Translations under genes and position numbers: made by a program | Assembly: GCA_015039365.1 (NCBI GenBank) | Contig: WION01000049.1 | Span: 1-64,000, forward strand | Length of the DNA stretch: 64,000 nt | DNA from: Amanita rubescens | Lineage: Eukaryota > Basidiomycota > Agaricomycetes > Agaricales > Amanitaceae | Direction: 5' to 3' | In this document: piece by piece, positions 36,550-47,764 of the stretch | Numbering within the stretch: position 1 is the stretch's first letter | Layout of the letters: every line of letters starts with the position of its first letter | Notes under the pieces: generated by a model | Told to the model about the DNA's origin: nothing | Databases searched by the model: none | Seen by the model: the letters and a program-made list of their open reading frames with translations, nothing else

Positions 36550-36835
36550 TTATAATTAGTAACGAAGCATGTCGTCAAAAAACCGGCACTCCAAAATTGG
36601 CTTCCTTAAGCGTACGGCCGCTTTTCCGTCCGGCAAAGCATTATCAGGTGCAAGTGGTGGATGGGAAAGTCATAGTGGGCAAGAGATTGAATAATAAGAA
36701 ATGTATTGCTTTCTACAGTAAAGAGTTCGTGTGTGAGCTCGTATTTAAACAACAATGCTGTTATGAACATCTCGGTAAAGGTCCATCCGACGACACTGCC
36801 CGCGACCACACCACCGCCGAATTTAGATAAATAAA
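36550..36835 (-). pseudogene. Dead membrane-helix exon of a type-1 family copy (unit I)
   Basis: On the - strand the DNA still encodes a degenerate helix like that in the other units (GSVVGW, then TALLFK). Flanking words aacgaagcatgtcgtcaaaa, cggcactccaaa and gcttttccgtccgg are shared with 42690-43010, 45020-45360 and 47330-47700. No complete exon remains. Confidence 0.55.
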
Positions 36836-36897
36836 TGAACAGAAATCGTATTCAAACCTCACCAATTCGGATACATAGATATACTCGTAAATGCTAT

Positions 36898-38306
36898 TCA
36901 AAGTTCAGGGATATCAGCGTAGTATTGTCCAACTTGACCCCAATGATGTTCCGTGTTGGGAAGCAGCCCGCGCGGGGCCTCGTCCCTGAACCGTGGAAAT
37001 GTAGAGGATGTAGGGATATCGTCGGGATCCTACGATATTTGTATCAGCATCCAAAGTCAAGTGGCGGGAACGAATACTTGCATGGGTTTTTTGAAGAGCA
37101 TCCTGATATACTTGCTGCACAGGGGTCGGAGAGTTGGTCAGCGGAGGTGAGGGTATAGCTGTAGTATCAGTCCATGGAGGCGAGGGAACAGCTGAAGTGT
37201 TGGTCGACGGAGGAGGCGAGGGAATAGCTGAAAACCCAGTCGATGGAGGAGAATCCATTATCTTGCGTTCACTTATCTGAGGTGACATTCCAGAGTCAGG
37301 ACGGGAAGCCTTGTGCTTCGTGTGAAGCCAGAACAACAGCGCTGAGATTAATGCCCCTCCAACGACACATCCGATGACGCCGCCTGCGATGGCGCCAACG
37401 TTGGTTTTGGATGAATGAGAAGAAGGGGAACTTGATGAAGACGATGTTGATGTTGATGCCGATGTCGACGCAGAAACCGTCGAACTAGATCCAACTAATC
37501 AAGAAGGAAGTTTATTAATCACTGTGCTTGAGCTTCAGTTCTCGTGAGACGCACCGGCCAGATTATGCGCCGCGGTAGGGTCAAAAGCATCGTTAGTTGC
37601 CTAAATTCGTTTGTGGGTTACTCGTTGTAAGCGAACAGAATTTTCATTCACACGCACCGTCACATTCAGATAAGCCCAGCCCGGCACACTAGTATTTGAA
37701 GGGATAGGATCGGGAAACCTAGAGATTTCGTTTAATAGTGTTGTACTGCATTGAGAATTGATCTCACTGCATCAAATATGTTTGGTTGCAATTTTGTGCG
37801 TAATTTGGCCATCTGATAAATCGGTCAAGTTCACAGTCCGTCACTACAAATCAAACGAACGTACGTGAGCCAGGTCCCATTCTGACAAATAGCACACGCC
37901 GAGATCAGGGAGTACCAGACCGTATTGCAGTAGCACGAGCCATTGGAGAAGGATGAACTGAACGAGTATGCAGCTCCCGGGGTTGAAAGAGAGCCAATAG
38001 TATACGCTAGACGACCACCGTTAGCTCAACTGCCTCGAGATAGTTATGGTTACCAGAAAGCGCCCTACTTTGCCCAATGGATTGCATCGCTAAAACGTCG
38101 GCAACGTAACATGGGCTCTGACCCATCGAGTTGTATGTCTACACCGGTCAATTTTAAGCCAGTAGTAATGCAAAGCGCGTGCTTACCCAATTGTATTCGT
38201 CATCCGTGCAGTTTGGTATATTACTTGAAATTGAAATTGAGTCCTGAGCAACGCTGACAGGCGCCACAACTAGAATTTGAAGCCACTGAAAGACATAAAG
38301 TATCAT
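36898..38306 (-). CDS. Cys-rich single-pass membrane protein, family copy I (type-2 tail)
   Basis: Eight exons, all open. Signal peptide MILYVFQWLQILVVAPVSVA; then NCTDDEYNW, YNSMGQSPCYVADVL, CYCNTVWYSLISACAICQNG, WPNYAQNCNQTYLMQ, IPSNTSVPGWAYLNVT, ATNDAFDPTAAHNLA. The stalk is rich in Ser/Thr. Helix GVIGCVVGGALISALLFWLH is followed by the basic TKHK, a Pro/Ser-rich cytoplasmic linker (IPSPPPSTNTSAVPSPP) and the type-2 tail ending EHHWGQVGQYYADIPEL. The last intron has a GC donor (CAT/GCAAGT at 37081). First - strand copy, just beyond RBR gene 3. Confidence 0.78.
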
Positions 38307-38599
38307 GGAGTGTAGGAAGGAGAGGAGGTCCGAGGCAGTGTGAGAGGCAGTGTGTGTGTATGTTCAAACGAATAAGGAAAGGAACCATTCAAACCCAGAT
38401 ATGCATTGACTTGTTTGCGCCAGGGCTGATAGACATCATGGCTTGCTACCTATTCAACTGCACAGCGGCGATGTAGCAAATAGCGATTAAAATCAAGAAA
38501 TCAAGTCGCGATGCTCGAATGGTTCTTGCTGTGTGGTCTCGATGTGACCGTGACGCTTTAGAAGCCATCACGGCCATCAACGCATCAGGTTTTGAAAAG

Positions 38600-38720
38600 C
38601 CAATAGGAATGAAGCGGGGCGGTGCGAGGAATGCAATGATTGGATGCCGATTTTCATCAAGATTTGCCGAAACTGCTCGAAGCTGGTGCGTAGGCGTTGT
38701 GCATTCGATCGGCTGTAAGT
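38600..38720 (+). pseudogene. Fragment of the RBR-3 3-prime end (fragment 1)
   Basis: DNA words gcgaggaatgcaatgattgg, catcaagatttgccgaaact and gcgtaggcgttgtgcat correspond to the last 110 bp of the RBR gene at 34438-35902, with substitutions. No RING domain is present. It lies in the upstream spacer of copy I. Confidence 0.8.
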
Positions 38721-38998
38721 AAACATGATTATACGCCAGTTGTGTCATCGTTTGGCTATTTCCTGGTTCATTCAATATTCAGTCGAGACATACGATCTTT
38801 GACGGATCAAAGGCCGCATCTCCGAATTCACCTTCCATCGTTATCCAGATAGCTCCAAGGCCTAGTATACACCCTAAAAGATATGCGAGCACCTCATGTT
38901 ATTCAATGACGATTCATTAATACAAGTACAATCTTCCTGTTTCGTCACATCTCGTGAGTGTACACGTAGACTGACGTCCACTTCACAAACGATCCTGA

Positions 38999-41003
38999 TC
39001 AAAACTTGAACCCTCCAGTCAAGCCCATAACATCGTGCGGATCAACCCTCTCCCTCAACATGTGCAGCTTATCCACATTTGCACCATACATATTTCTCAA
39101 AGGAGTGTCGAAGATGGCGTAGTTAGGGTACAGTGGTGCGTGAGCAATCTCCTGACCGTCTTCGATCGCAACAGCGCGGATGGATTCAGCACTCTGGCGA
39201 ATGGCGTCGTAAAAGCAATCGTCGTACGCTGCGTCCAGCCACGAAAAAACGATACTGAGAGGGAGGTAGACATGGTCACGAGTTGGAGGGTAAGCCGTTG
39301 GTGTAGTGTTGTGACTCAGGATAGAGGGCAGGAATGGCTCAACGGTATACGTCACAGATCCACCCTTGTCAGATAGAGCTTGGCCCCAGAACTTAAAAGA
39401 AATGTTACCAAAATGCTACGCTTCAATACGATAAGGACGTACGCTCGTCTCGTTTTGGATTGCGGCCATGACCTTTGGGGAGTTGCTCAGCAGTGGAACA
39501 GTGTGGGATACCCCACTAAGAGTCATGATTAATCACAATTGAATATAAAGGTGAACAAAGCTCACCGATAACCAGTGAGAGAATTGAGGCTGTAAGAATT
39601 AACAAAATTGGCAAAGCTCCTGGTATGGACATCGCAGGCCACTTCGGGAATGTCGAAAAACTCAGTAAAGACTCCTGATGGCGGGCTGGGTCCATCATAG
39701 TACAATATTGGCGTGTTGAGGGTCTAGGATGACAACATTAATCTACATGTCAATGACCGGAAGGATTTAAACACTATACTGAGCCGTTGACGAAGCTGAA
39801 TGCAGACACAACATTTGCCTTGGTATCCTTGTTGTTAGCACTGAACTTGACGACAGCAGCTATCACATCCGGCACCGAAGATGGGGAGTAGCTAATTGTA
39901 CCGGCCTAAAATAGTATCGCATCAATATCCCACTCTTCTTTAAGCTGATGCCAGAAATAAATACAAAGACCGCAGGTTGCCGTAGTGCCTTCAACGTGAA
40001 ACAAGTAACCACTCCCTAGCATCAGATTAGTAGCTAGTTTCATCTCAGTGTTTCGGCGTCTCACGAAGTTGTTCAGACCACCCTAAGCAAACGTGAACAC
40101 GAGGTTAGTCGACGAAAGGAAAAGAGAGAAAAATCACCTTGAGTCCAAAGAAGAGTTCGGAGTCTGATTCTTCTGTCACTTCGATCATTTTCCCATCCGG
40201 CTTCACCAGCTCATAAGCAACAATGTTATCAATTGCGAGTCCAACCCGATTTGTTTGCCAAGCATATCCTTTGAGAGTAACATTGAGATTAAATGGGATG
40301 ACAATGTCAGGATACGTTCTACTCACCACCTCCGAGCAGCAATCCTCCAACACCTATTCCAGATATTCTACCGCCAGTGATGCTGCGGTTGTAGGGCTCC
40401 AAAGCATCATAAACATCTTCAAAACGAAGGCCAGGTCCAATTTTCACCATTTCTGTCGAAGAGTCGTATATAACTTCATTGAAACGGGTCATGGAAATTT
40501 GAATGCCCGGAGTGGATGAGAATCCAAGGTTCGTGCTGTGACCCCCGCTCTTAACCTATACAACACAGTTAATTTGCTCCTGCCCGTTGAAGAGAATGCA
40601 TTTGAAACTCACGGCGAAAGGGGTACGGGATTCGCCTAGTATTTGTAGCTGTATCATGACCATCAGCATGACACTCGACGAGAATAGCGACAGGGTTTAC
40701 AATCACTCCTACGTCCTGTGCACACCCGGGTTCAACCGTGCAAGCTGATTGTTGCGAGCTAGAGGAAAACCAGTGAGATATATCATTTTCGTAGGTTTTG
40801 CTTCCTGGGATAAGGGAGTGAGGAACTGGGTGCTGGAGAACTGACGAATACCCACCGGGATAGAAAACCGCGCTTTTGGATGAAATTGCAGCAGATATAG
40901 CTTCACATACTTGTTTGCAGTCGTTAGAATTGTGCTTGACATTGGATGGATTACCAAAGACGAGAGGTAAAAGAGCCGGAACAAGGTATAAGCTTGCTAA
41001 CAT
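38999..41003 (-). CDS. FAD-linked oxidase of the berberine-bridge/VAO family, secreted
   Basis: Starts with a signal peptide (MLASLYLVPALLPLVFG). The FAD domain has SACTVEPGCAQDVGVILQIL, then GESRTPFAVKSGGHSTNLGF; removing a short intron ending at an acag acceptor (near 40654) restores this consensus. GGRISGIGVGGLLLGG and WQTNRVGLAIDNIVAYELV follow, with VKPDGKMIEVTEESDSELFF. The substrate domain contains YPPTRDHVYLPLS; the C-terminal NYAIFDTPLRNMYGANVDKL is the typical BBE end. The His of SGGH is the probable covalent FAD site. The Cys used for a second covalent bond in plant BBE is not seen in the GVGG motif. About nine exons, apparently intact. Likely extracellular oxidation of alcohols, sugars or phenolics; substrate unknown. 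Confidence 0.82.
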
Positions 41004-41398
41004 CCCTGTGGATTTTAGACGGCATCTGAGCTGTACCGCTGTTCCTTTTATACCTCTCATAAACCGTACCTTAATTCCGCTTATATGCGTGCATTGGCAG
41101 CGACCATCCGAAATTAGTGACTTCGAAAGATGATGCGCGAACGACGGAGCATGCGTGAAGACACAATGCTGAATTGCTGATGCGATCGGCTGTAGATGTC
41201 TCCATATGTCTCCATATTTCAGCACTAGAAAGCAATCCATAACTCACCCGAAAGGATGAAAGCAGCCAAATCAGACTTTTCATCTTCGCAACTAGAGAGG
41301 TCTTGGACTTCGTTTGGCGAAACCGAGGTCACCCTAGATCAAAGTCATTTGGCCATCAGCTACTGCGCGGCCATCTGTCAAGTTATCATAACTGAAGC
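41004..41398. other. Spacer upstream of the FAD-linked oxidase
   Basis: No supported gene. Probably holds the promoter of the oxidase (which reads leftward). Confidence 0.35.
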
Positions 41399-41686
41399 TT
41401 AAGAATGCTCGCTGTCAACGATCCTCAACTGAGGTAGCGGCGGGGAGGTGGAGCCAAAATCCTCTGTGAGGTACTTCTTGATGTCCAGATCCGCTTCCAC
41501 AATCGATTCCTCGACGTCACGCAAATGTAGTACGGAACGCGAATATTCTGACGCCAAAATCGTCTCACGAATCGCGAGCTCCGGTCTACTAGTACTTGTG
41601 ATGAAGAACTTGATGGGTAGTCGCAAATAAATGCATCCATCGCGCTCGAGGACTATGTAATGATCGATCATCGAGCAATGCGACAA
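41399..41686 (-). pseudogene. Fragment of an NLR/NACHT-type STAND protein gene
   Basis: The frame reads LPIKFFITSTSRPELAIRET, then SVLHLRDVEESIVEADLDIK and KYLTEDF. In fungal NACHT proteins this corresponds to the strand-and-sensor motif (KFFITSRPE), the LHLHDI motif and the following helix. Walker A and repeat domains are absent, and a Thr-Ser insertion splits the sensor motif. A relic of a fungal NLR gene, probably not expressed. Confidence 0.55.
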
Positions 41687-41689
41687 AGT

Positions 41690-42254
41690 TCTGGTTCTGG
41701 AGACTCACGATGTGCGCAATAACTCCCAGCCAAGATAAATCGCACAAGATCCAATTAACTTAAAACAAGCCTTTCCCAGAGCGGAACTTTTTAATAGGCA
41801 CTTCCTATCTCACTGGCACCCTCGTAACTCGTAGTAAAGCGGACCGGACGTGACCGTGCCTTGCCTCGTTCAGGGAAATATAGACGGGTGGTTGCATCGA
41901 TAAAAAGCACTCCGTGGACAGTGACCCTTTAGTTCCGTGAATGCTTCTTTGTTCTTATGTCGTATGTCATTCTCTTTCTGAGGCCAAACGTAGTGGTACG
42001 AGTTCTTGTTTCGTGGTGTGATGGCAACTTACCCGCGTAACACGGCCAAATATATCCCGAGTCGTCGACCCAAAATTCACTTCAGCTTGAATATATATTT
42101 TGGGACTATGTGGTATGATAAGCGGGAGCCTTAGCTAGAGCTCAAAGAATTTTTGAAAAACCAAAACGTGTAATTACGGCAGTAATCAGGCACGACGGTG
42201 ATGATCCTCCGCGCCGGGATGCATTCCTCATCCTCATCGGCGCTTCATCCATCA
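41690..42254. other. Spacer with a short captured membrane-gene fragment
   Basis: At about 42205-42255 the + strand DNA (gggatgcattcctcatcctc, then atcggcgcttcatccat) resembles 60895-60935 (gggatgctttcctcatcctc). In that candidate gene it encodes a hydrophobic helix. Otherwise nothing is seen. Confidence 0.35.
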
Positions 42255-42615
42255 ACATGAATCAATCTTTGACTCGATTGGAAATCGCTTTGCAAGCTCT
42301 CGCACAGCAACAGAATTAGCAAATCTGTCCCGGATGCCGCGCTATGGTCTCACCCAACTATGAATGTTATTTGTTATTACATTACCTGCCGCTGTAAGAC
42401 AGAATTTTGCTACGTATGTGCAACAAGGAGTGAGGCAGGCCGAGCCGTACGTATGTGTTCGAAAACCATGTCAGAGCTGGAGCAGTTAAGGGTTGGGCGC
42501 AGAGAGAAGTGTACGATGCATGAGCGGCGCAATAGGAATGGAACGGGGCGGTGCGAGGAATGGCCGATTTTCCTCAAGATTTGCCGATAGGCGTTGTGCA
42601 TTCAATCGACTGTAA
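42255..42615 (+). pseudogene. Fragment of the RBR-3 gene (fragment 2, largest)
   Basis: Matches the RBR gene from about 35440 to 35902 with internal deletions. SLTRLEIALQALAQQQN, then an in-frame TAG where the parent has the W of NW, a degenerate Rcat (CYYITCRCKTEFCYVCAT) and the terminal module (REKCTMHERRNRNGTGRCEE) are recognisable. Frame is lost several times. Confidence 0.85.
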
Positions 42616-42689
42616 GTAAATTTACAATTATTCTGAGGAAGGGATGATGCGAGCTTCGAAGGCTGCCACGACATATAACTTCAAGTAAA

Positions 42690-43010
42690 GAAGCATGTCA
42701 TCAAAAGCCAACACTAACGACTTTCGTAAGCGTACGGCCAGAAATTCGTACGGCTTTTCCGTCCAGGGAGGTATTGTCTATCAGGTGTGCGTGATGAGGG
42801 GGCAAAAAATGGGAAAGCAATAGATTAAGCAATAAGAAAACTTAATGTACCTACTAGCTCGCATGTATTTCTTTCTACAATAGTGTTCCACGCATACGAG
42901 CGCGTATATAGGGGGCCTGGCGCTTTGTACAAAACCAGAGCAACAATGCGGTTATGAACAACCCCGCAAAGACACATCCGACGACACTGCCCGCTGATAT
43001 TAGATAAATG
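42690..43010 (-). pseudogene. Dead membrane-helix exon of a type-1 family copy (unit J)
   Basis: On the - strand it reads AGSVVGCVFAGLFITALLLW, FCTKRQ: a degenerate version of the family helix plus basic stop. The remaining exons are missing. The same relic follows copies K, L and M. Confidence 0.65.
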
Positions 43011-43077
43011 AAAAGAAAATTTTGAACCTTACCGATTCGGACACATTGGTATATTCATAAATGCTGCTCAAAGCTCG

Positions 43078-44385
43078 GGGAGATCAGCATAGTATTGCCC
43101 AATTTGACCCCAATGATGTTCCGTGTTGGGGAGCAGCCCGCGCGGGCCCTCGTATCTGAACCGTGGGATTGTAGAGGATGTAGGAATATCGTCGGGATCC
43201 TACAGTATTTATATCAGCATCTCAAGTCAAGTAGCGGGAACAAATGCTTGCATTTCTTTGTTGAAGACCATTGGTCGATGGAGGAGGTGAGGGAACAGGT
43301 GTAAGCCCAGTCGATGAAGGCGGATCCATAATTTTATGTTCACTCGTCTGAGGCGACGTTCCAGGGTCAGGCGGGGAAGTCCTGCACTTCTTGTAAAGCC
43401 AGAACAACAAAACTAAGATTAACGCCCCTCCAATGGCACACCCGATTGCGCCGCCTGCGATCGCACCAGCTTTAGCTTTAGATAAACGAACAGAGGGGGA
43501 GTTTGATTCAGACAATGCTGATGTTGATGTTGAGGCCAACGTCGACGTTATCGAGGTAAAAGACGCAGAAGCCGTCGAACTAGATCCAACTATACAAGAA
43601 AATTGATGAATTACGGAGCCTGAGCCTCAGTTCTCGTGAGACGCACCGGCCAGGTTAGACGCCGCGACAGGGTCAAAATCATCGCCGGTTTTCTAAAGTT
43701 CATTTGTCGATTACTCGTTGGAAGCAGACAGAACCGACACCCACACGCACCGTCAGATTCATATAAGCCCAGCTTGGCACACTAGTATTTGAAGGGATAT
43801 GACCGGGATACCTAGAGATTTCCTTCAATAATGTTGTGTTGCACTGACAATAGATCTCACTGCATCAAATATGTTTGGTTGCAATATTGTGAGTAACTTT
43901 GCCATCTGATAATCGGTTAAGTCCACAATCCGTCACTACAAATCAAACATACGTGATCCAGGACCCATTCTGACAAATAGCACACGCCGAGAGCAAGGAG
44001 TACCAGACCGTATTGCAGGAGCACGTGGCGTTGAGGAAGTTTTCTGGGAACTCGTATGAATCTCCCGGGACTGAAAGAGGGATGATAGTATACACTGGAC
44101 GAACCACCGTTAGCTCAACTAACTTGAAATAAATCAGAAAAGGGTCCTACTCTGTCCGAGGCACTGGTCCATTAAAGCGTCTGCAACGTAACATGGGCTC
44201 TGACCCATCGAGTTGAATGTCTACTCCGGTCGATTTTGAACCAGCAGGGATGCAAAGCACGCGCTCACCCAGTTGTAATGGACATTCGTGCACTTTGGTG
44301 TATGACTTGAAATTGAGCCCTGAGCACTGACGCTGACAGGGGACACTACTAGAACTTGAAGCCACTGAAAGACATAAGGTATCAT
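43078..44385 (-). CDS. Cys-rich single-pass membrane protein, family copy J (type-2 tail)
   Basis: Eight open exons. MIPYVFQWLQVLVVSPVSVS signal; CTNVHYNW (the NCTD motif altered to KCTN); FNSMGQSPCYVADAL; CSCNTVWYSLLSACAICQNG; WQSYSQYCNQTYLMQ; IPSNTSVPSWAYMNLT; KTGDDFDPVAASNLA. The helix AIAGGAIGCAIGGALILVLL is followed by YKKC. The cytoplasmic linker is shortened: the VQQ.YQDAL segment of the other copies is deleted, leaving NGLQQRN before the last intron. That intron has a GC donor (43251). Type-2 tail intact (EHHWGQIGQYYADLPEL). Confidence 0.72.
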
Positions 44386-44599
44386 GGATCTACGGAGTGT
44401 AGGAAGGAGAGGATGCCCAGAGTGAGTAAATGCTGTGCGTTTATGTTGTTCGAACGTGTAAGGAAAGGAAACATGTCAAACCAGTGATAGACAGGCGTGG
44501 TTTGCGGCGAGCATGATGGTAAGTATACTAAAGTGCAAGTGACCGTGACGATTTGGTCACGGCCATCAACGCATCAGCGGGTTGAAATTTAAAACTCGC

Positions 44600-44760
44600 C
44601 AATGGGAGTGGAGGGGGCGATGCGAGGAACGATGGTAATTCTAAGAGAGCCGAGGACGAGGTCGTGCCGATTTTCCCCCAGATTTGCCGAAACTGCTCGA
44701 GCGCATTACTTAACGGCTGTGTCGTCGGTTTTGGCCGTTTCCGGTATTGCCTCATGCCGA
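44600..44760 (+). pseudogene. Fragment of the RBR-3 3-prime end (fragment 3)
   Basis: Words ggagggggcgatgcgaggaa, cgattttcccccagatttgc and cgaaactgctcgag match the RBR terminal module and the gtcgtcggttttggccg flank. Frame is lost. Confidence 0.7.
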
Positions 44761-45019
44761 ACGACGTACAGTACTTATATCTGTTCAATGCTAACATTAG
44801 TTTAGCTGCTCCATATAAATGCATGGTCGTGTTCACGATATTGACAAGGACGAAACTGACTACGCATGTCTGGGATTGTGATGCGACCCAGTCGGACTGG
44901 CCATCCGCACAGTTATTGGGAGATGGTACCAGCACGAGCCAAAAGATTAAAAGTCTCATGGCTGAGCCGCCGAGGGAAGAGATTGGGTGATGCAAGACTC
45001 GGAAGGCTATACTATTATA

Positions 45020-45360
45020 AATTCAAGTAACGAAGCTTGTTGTCAAAAGCCGGCACTCCAAAGTGTGTTCAATCTATATTGACTTCCTTAAGCCTACGGC
45101 TTTTCCGTCCGGGGAAGTATTGTCTATCAGAGGCCCGGGCGGTGAGTGGGCAAGAAACGGGAAAGTCGGATGCAATAGATTAAGCAATAACTTAATGTAC
45201 CTACTAGCTTACATGTATTTCCATCTACAATAGAGTTTCCATTCCACACACATGAGCTCGTATAGGAGCCCTGGTGTTTTGTACAAAACCAGAGCAACAG
45301 TACTGTTACAAACAACCCCCCAAAGACACGTCCGACGACACTGCCCGTTGATATTAGATA
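45020..45360 (-). pseudogene. Dead membrane-helix exon of a type-1 family copy (unit K)
   Basis: The - strand reads GRVFGGLFVTVLLLWFCTKH, matching the relics after copies J and L. Spacer words ccggcactccaaagtgtg and gcttttccgtccgg are shared between units. Confidence 0.6.
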
Positions 45361-45406
45361 AATGAACAGAAAATTTTAAACCTTACTGATTCGGACACAT
45401 TGCTAC

Positions 45407-46746
45407 TCAAAGCTCAGGGATATCAGCATAGTATTGTCCAACTTGACCCCAATGATGTTCCGTGTTGGGAAGCAGTCCCCGTGGGCCCTCTTTTCTAAAC
45501 CGCGGGATTGTAGAGGACGTAGGGATATCGTCGGGATCCTACAGTATTTATATCAGTATCGCAAGTCAAGTGGAGGCAATGAATGCTTACGGAGGTATTT
45601 TGAAGTGCATCCTGATATGCTTGCTGCTCAGGGGTCGGAGAGTCGGTCAACGGAGGAGGTGAGGGCACAGGTGAAAGCCCGGTCGATGGAGGCGGATCCG
45701 TTATCTTGTGTTCAATCGTCTGAGGCGACGTTTCGAGGTCAGGCCGGGAAGCCCCACGCTTCGTGTAAAGCCAGCACAACGCTAATATTAACGCCCCTCC
45801 AAAGGCACACCCGATTGCACCGCCTATGATCGCCCTGGCGTCGGTTTTAGATGAACGAGAAGAGGGGGAGATTGATGTAGACAATGCTGATGTTGATGTT
45901 GAGGCCGACGTCGACGTCAATGAGGTCGATGTCGATGTCGACGTAAAAGACGTAGAAAGTGTCGTAGCTACAACTATACAAGAATAAAATTTGTTAGCCA
46001 TGGTGCCTAGGCATCAGTTCTCGTGGGACGTACCGGCCTGGTAATACGCTGCGTTATAGTCAAAAGCACCGGCGGTTGCCTAAATTCATTTGTCGATTAC
46101 TCCAGACAGAATCATCATCATTCACACACACCGTCACATTCATATAAGCCCAGCTTGGCACACTAGTATTTGAGGGGATATGGCCGGGATACCTAGAGAT
46201 CTCCTTTAATGGTGTTATATTTCACTGGCAATTGATCTCACTCCATGAAATATGTTTTGTTACAAAATCTTGAGTATGTTGTCCATCTGATCATGATAGA
46301 TGGGTCAAGTTCACAATTTGTCACTACAAATCGAACGTACTCGGAATAGGACCCATTCTGACAAATAGCACACGCCGAGAGCACGGAGTACACGACAGTA
46401 TTACAAAAGCACGGGTCATTGGTAGCCGTGTATGTTGACATTGTGGATGGAAGAGGGACGAAACTATACACTGGACGAACCACCGTTAGCTGAACTGACT
46501 TGGGTTATCGGAAAGTGAGCTACTTAATCCGGTGCACGGATCCGTTAAAAGTTCAGCGACGTAACAGGGACTTTGACCCAGCGAGTTAAATGTCTATATC
46601 GATCAGCGTTGAGCCAGCAGGGATACAAGACACGTGCTCACCCAGTTGAATTCGCTATCCGTGCACTTTGGTATATTTGGATCCTGTGCGAAGCTGAAAG
46701 GGGCCACTACTAGAAGTTGAAGCAACTGAAAGACATAAAGTATCAT
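45407..46746 (-). CDS. Cys-rich single-pass membrane protein, family copy K (type-2 tail)
   Basis: Eight open exons with GT-AG borders. Signal MILYVFQLLQLLVVAPFSFA; KCTDSEFNW; FNSLGQSPCYVAELL; CFCNTVVYSVLSACAICQNG; WTTYSRFCNKTYFME; IPSNTSVPSWAYMNVT; ATAGAFDYNAAYYQA. A long Ser/Thr stalk precedes the helix IIGGAIGCAFGGALILALCW and YTKRG. A Pro/Ser linker (LSPVPSPPPLTDSPTPEQQA) leads to the type-2 tail ending EHHWGQVGQYYADIPEL. The first head loop differs strongly from copies I and J; tail and helix do not. Confidence 0.76.
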
Positions 46747-46989
46747 GGATCTACGGAGCGGAGGATGTCCGAGGAAAAAGTGAGCGTGGGTGGCGGCTGT
46801 GCGTTTATGTTGTTCAACGGATGTATAAGGAAAGAAAGCAGGTTAAACCCAGTTGAATTGCTTGCGGCACCAGTTATACTGATGGACATGCTCGGTTTGG
46901 TGCCTCTTCAATTGTAACGCGATAAGCCTAGCTACTAGAGCTCAACTTAAGAATGAAACGCGGTCTCGATGTGACCGTGACGATTCGGA

Positions 46990-47140
46990 GGCCATCACGG
47001 CCATCAACGGGTCAACTGCTTGGGCGGTGCGAAGTGCGAGGAATGATTGGACTCATGCCAAATTTCCTCCAGATTTTCCGAAACTGCCCAATCCTGGTGC
47101 GTAGGCGCTGTGCTCACTTAATCGGCTGTTGGCAAACATG
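46990..47140 (+). pseudogene. Fragment of the RBR-3 3-prime end (fragment 4)
   Basis: Contains gcgaggaatgattgg, tttcctccagattttccgaa and gcgtaggcgctgtgctcact, a decayed copy of the RBR terminal module, followed by the usual spacer. Confidence 0.7.
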
Positions 47141-47329
47141 AGAATTACACAGTTGTGTTGTCGGTTTTGGCTGTTTCCGATATCATGCATGTCTGTTGTG
47201 GTTACAGTTATTGGGAAATGGTACCTGAGCACCACCAGGACGAGCCAAAAAATAATCTCATGGCTCCGCTGAGGGAAGGATGAGATGAGATGATCCAAGA
47301 CTCGGAAGGCTGTCCCGCACATACTATCA

Positions 47330-47700
47330 TAACGAAGCGTGTCGTGCGGCCAAAAGCTGGCACTCCAAAGTGCGTTCAATTTATATTGACTTCCGTAAGC
47401 GTCACGGTCCGGCCAGGGGTTCGCACTACGGCTTTTCCCTCCGGTTCCGTCCGACGAAGTACGATGAGCGTGTAGTAAGAAATAGGAAAGTCGTACTCCA
47501 AGCCAGTGGTTCTTTCTAGTAGGGCTCCAGATACAAGAGATTGAGCGATAAGAAAGCTTACATAATGTACCTACTAGAGTTTCTGTTTCCACGTATGTGA
47601 GCTCGTATATAGGAGGCCTGGCATTTTGTACAAAACCAGAGCAACAATGCTGTTGTGAACATCCGATGACACTGCCCGCAACCAGCGCTGAATTTAGATA
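47330..47700 (-). pseudogene. Dead membrane-helix exon of a type-1 family copy (unit L)
   Basis: Same relic as in units J and K: the ggcattttgtacaaaaccag word and the decayed helix are visible on the - strand. Confidence 0.55.
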
Positions 47701-47764
47701 AATGGACAGAAATACTATTTAAACCTCACCGATTCGGATACGTCGGTATACTCATAAATGCTGT

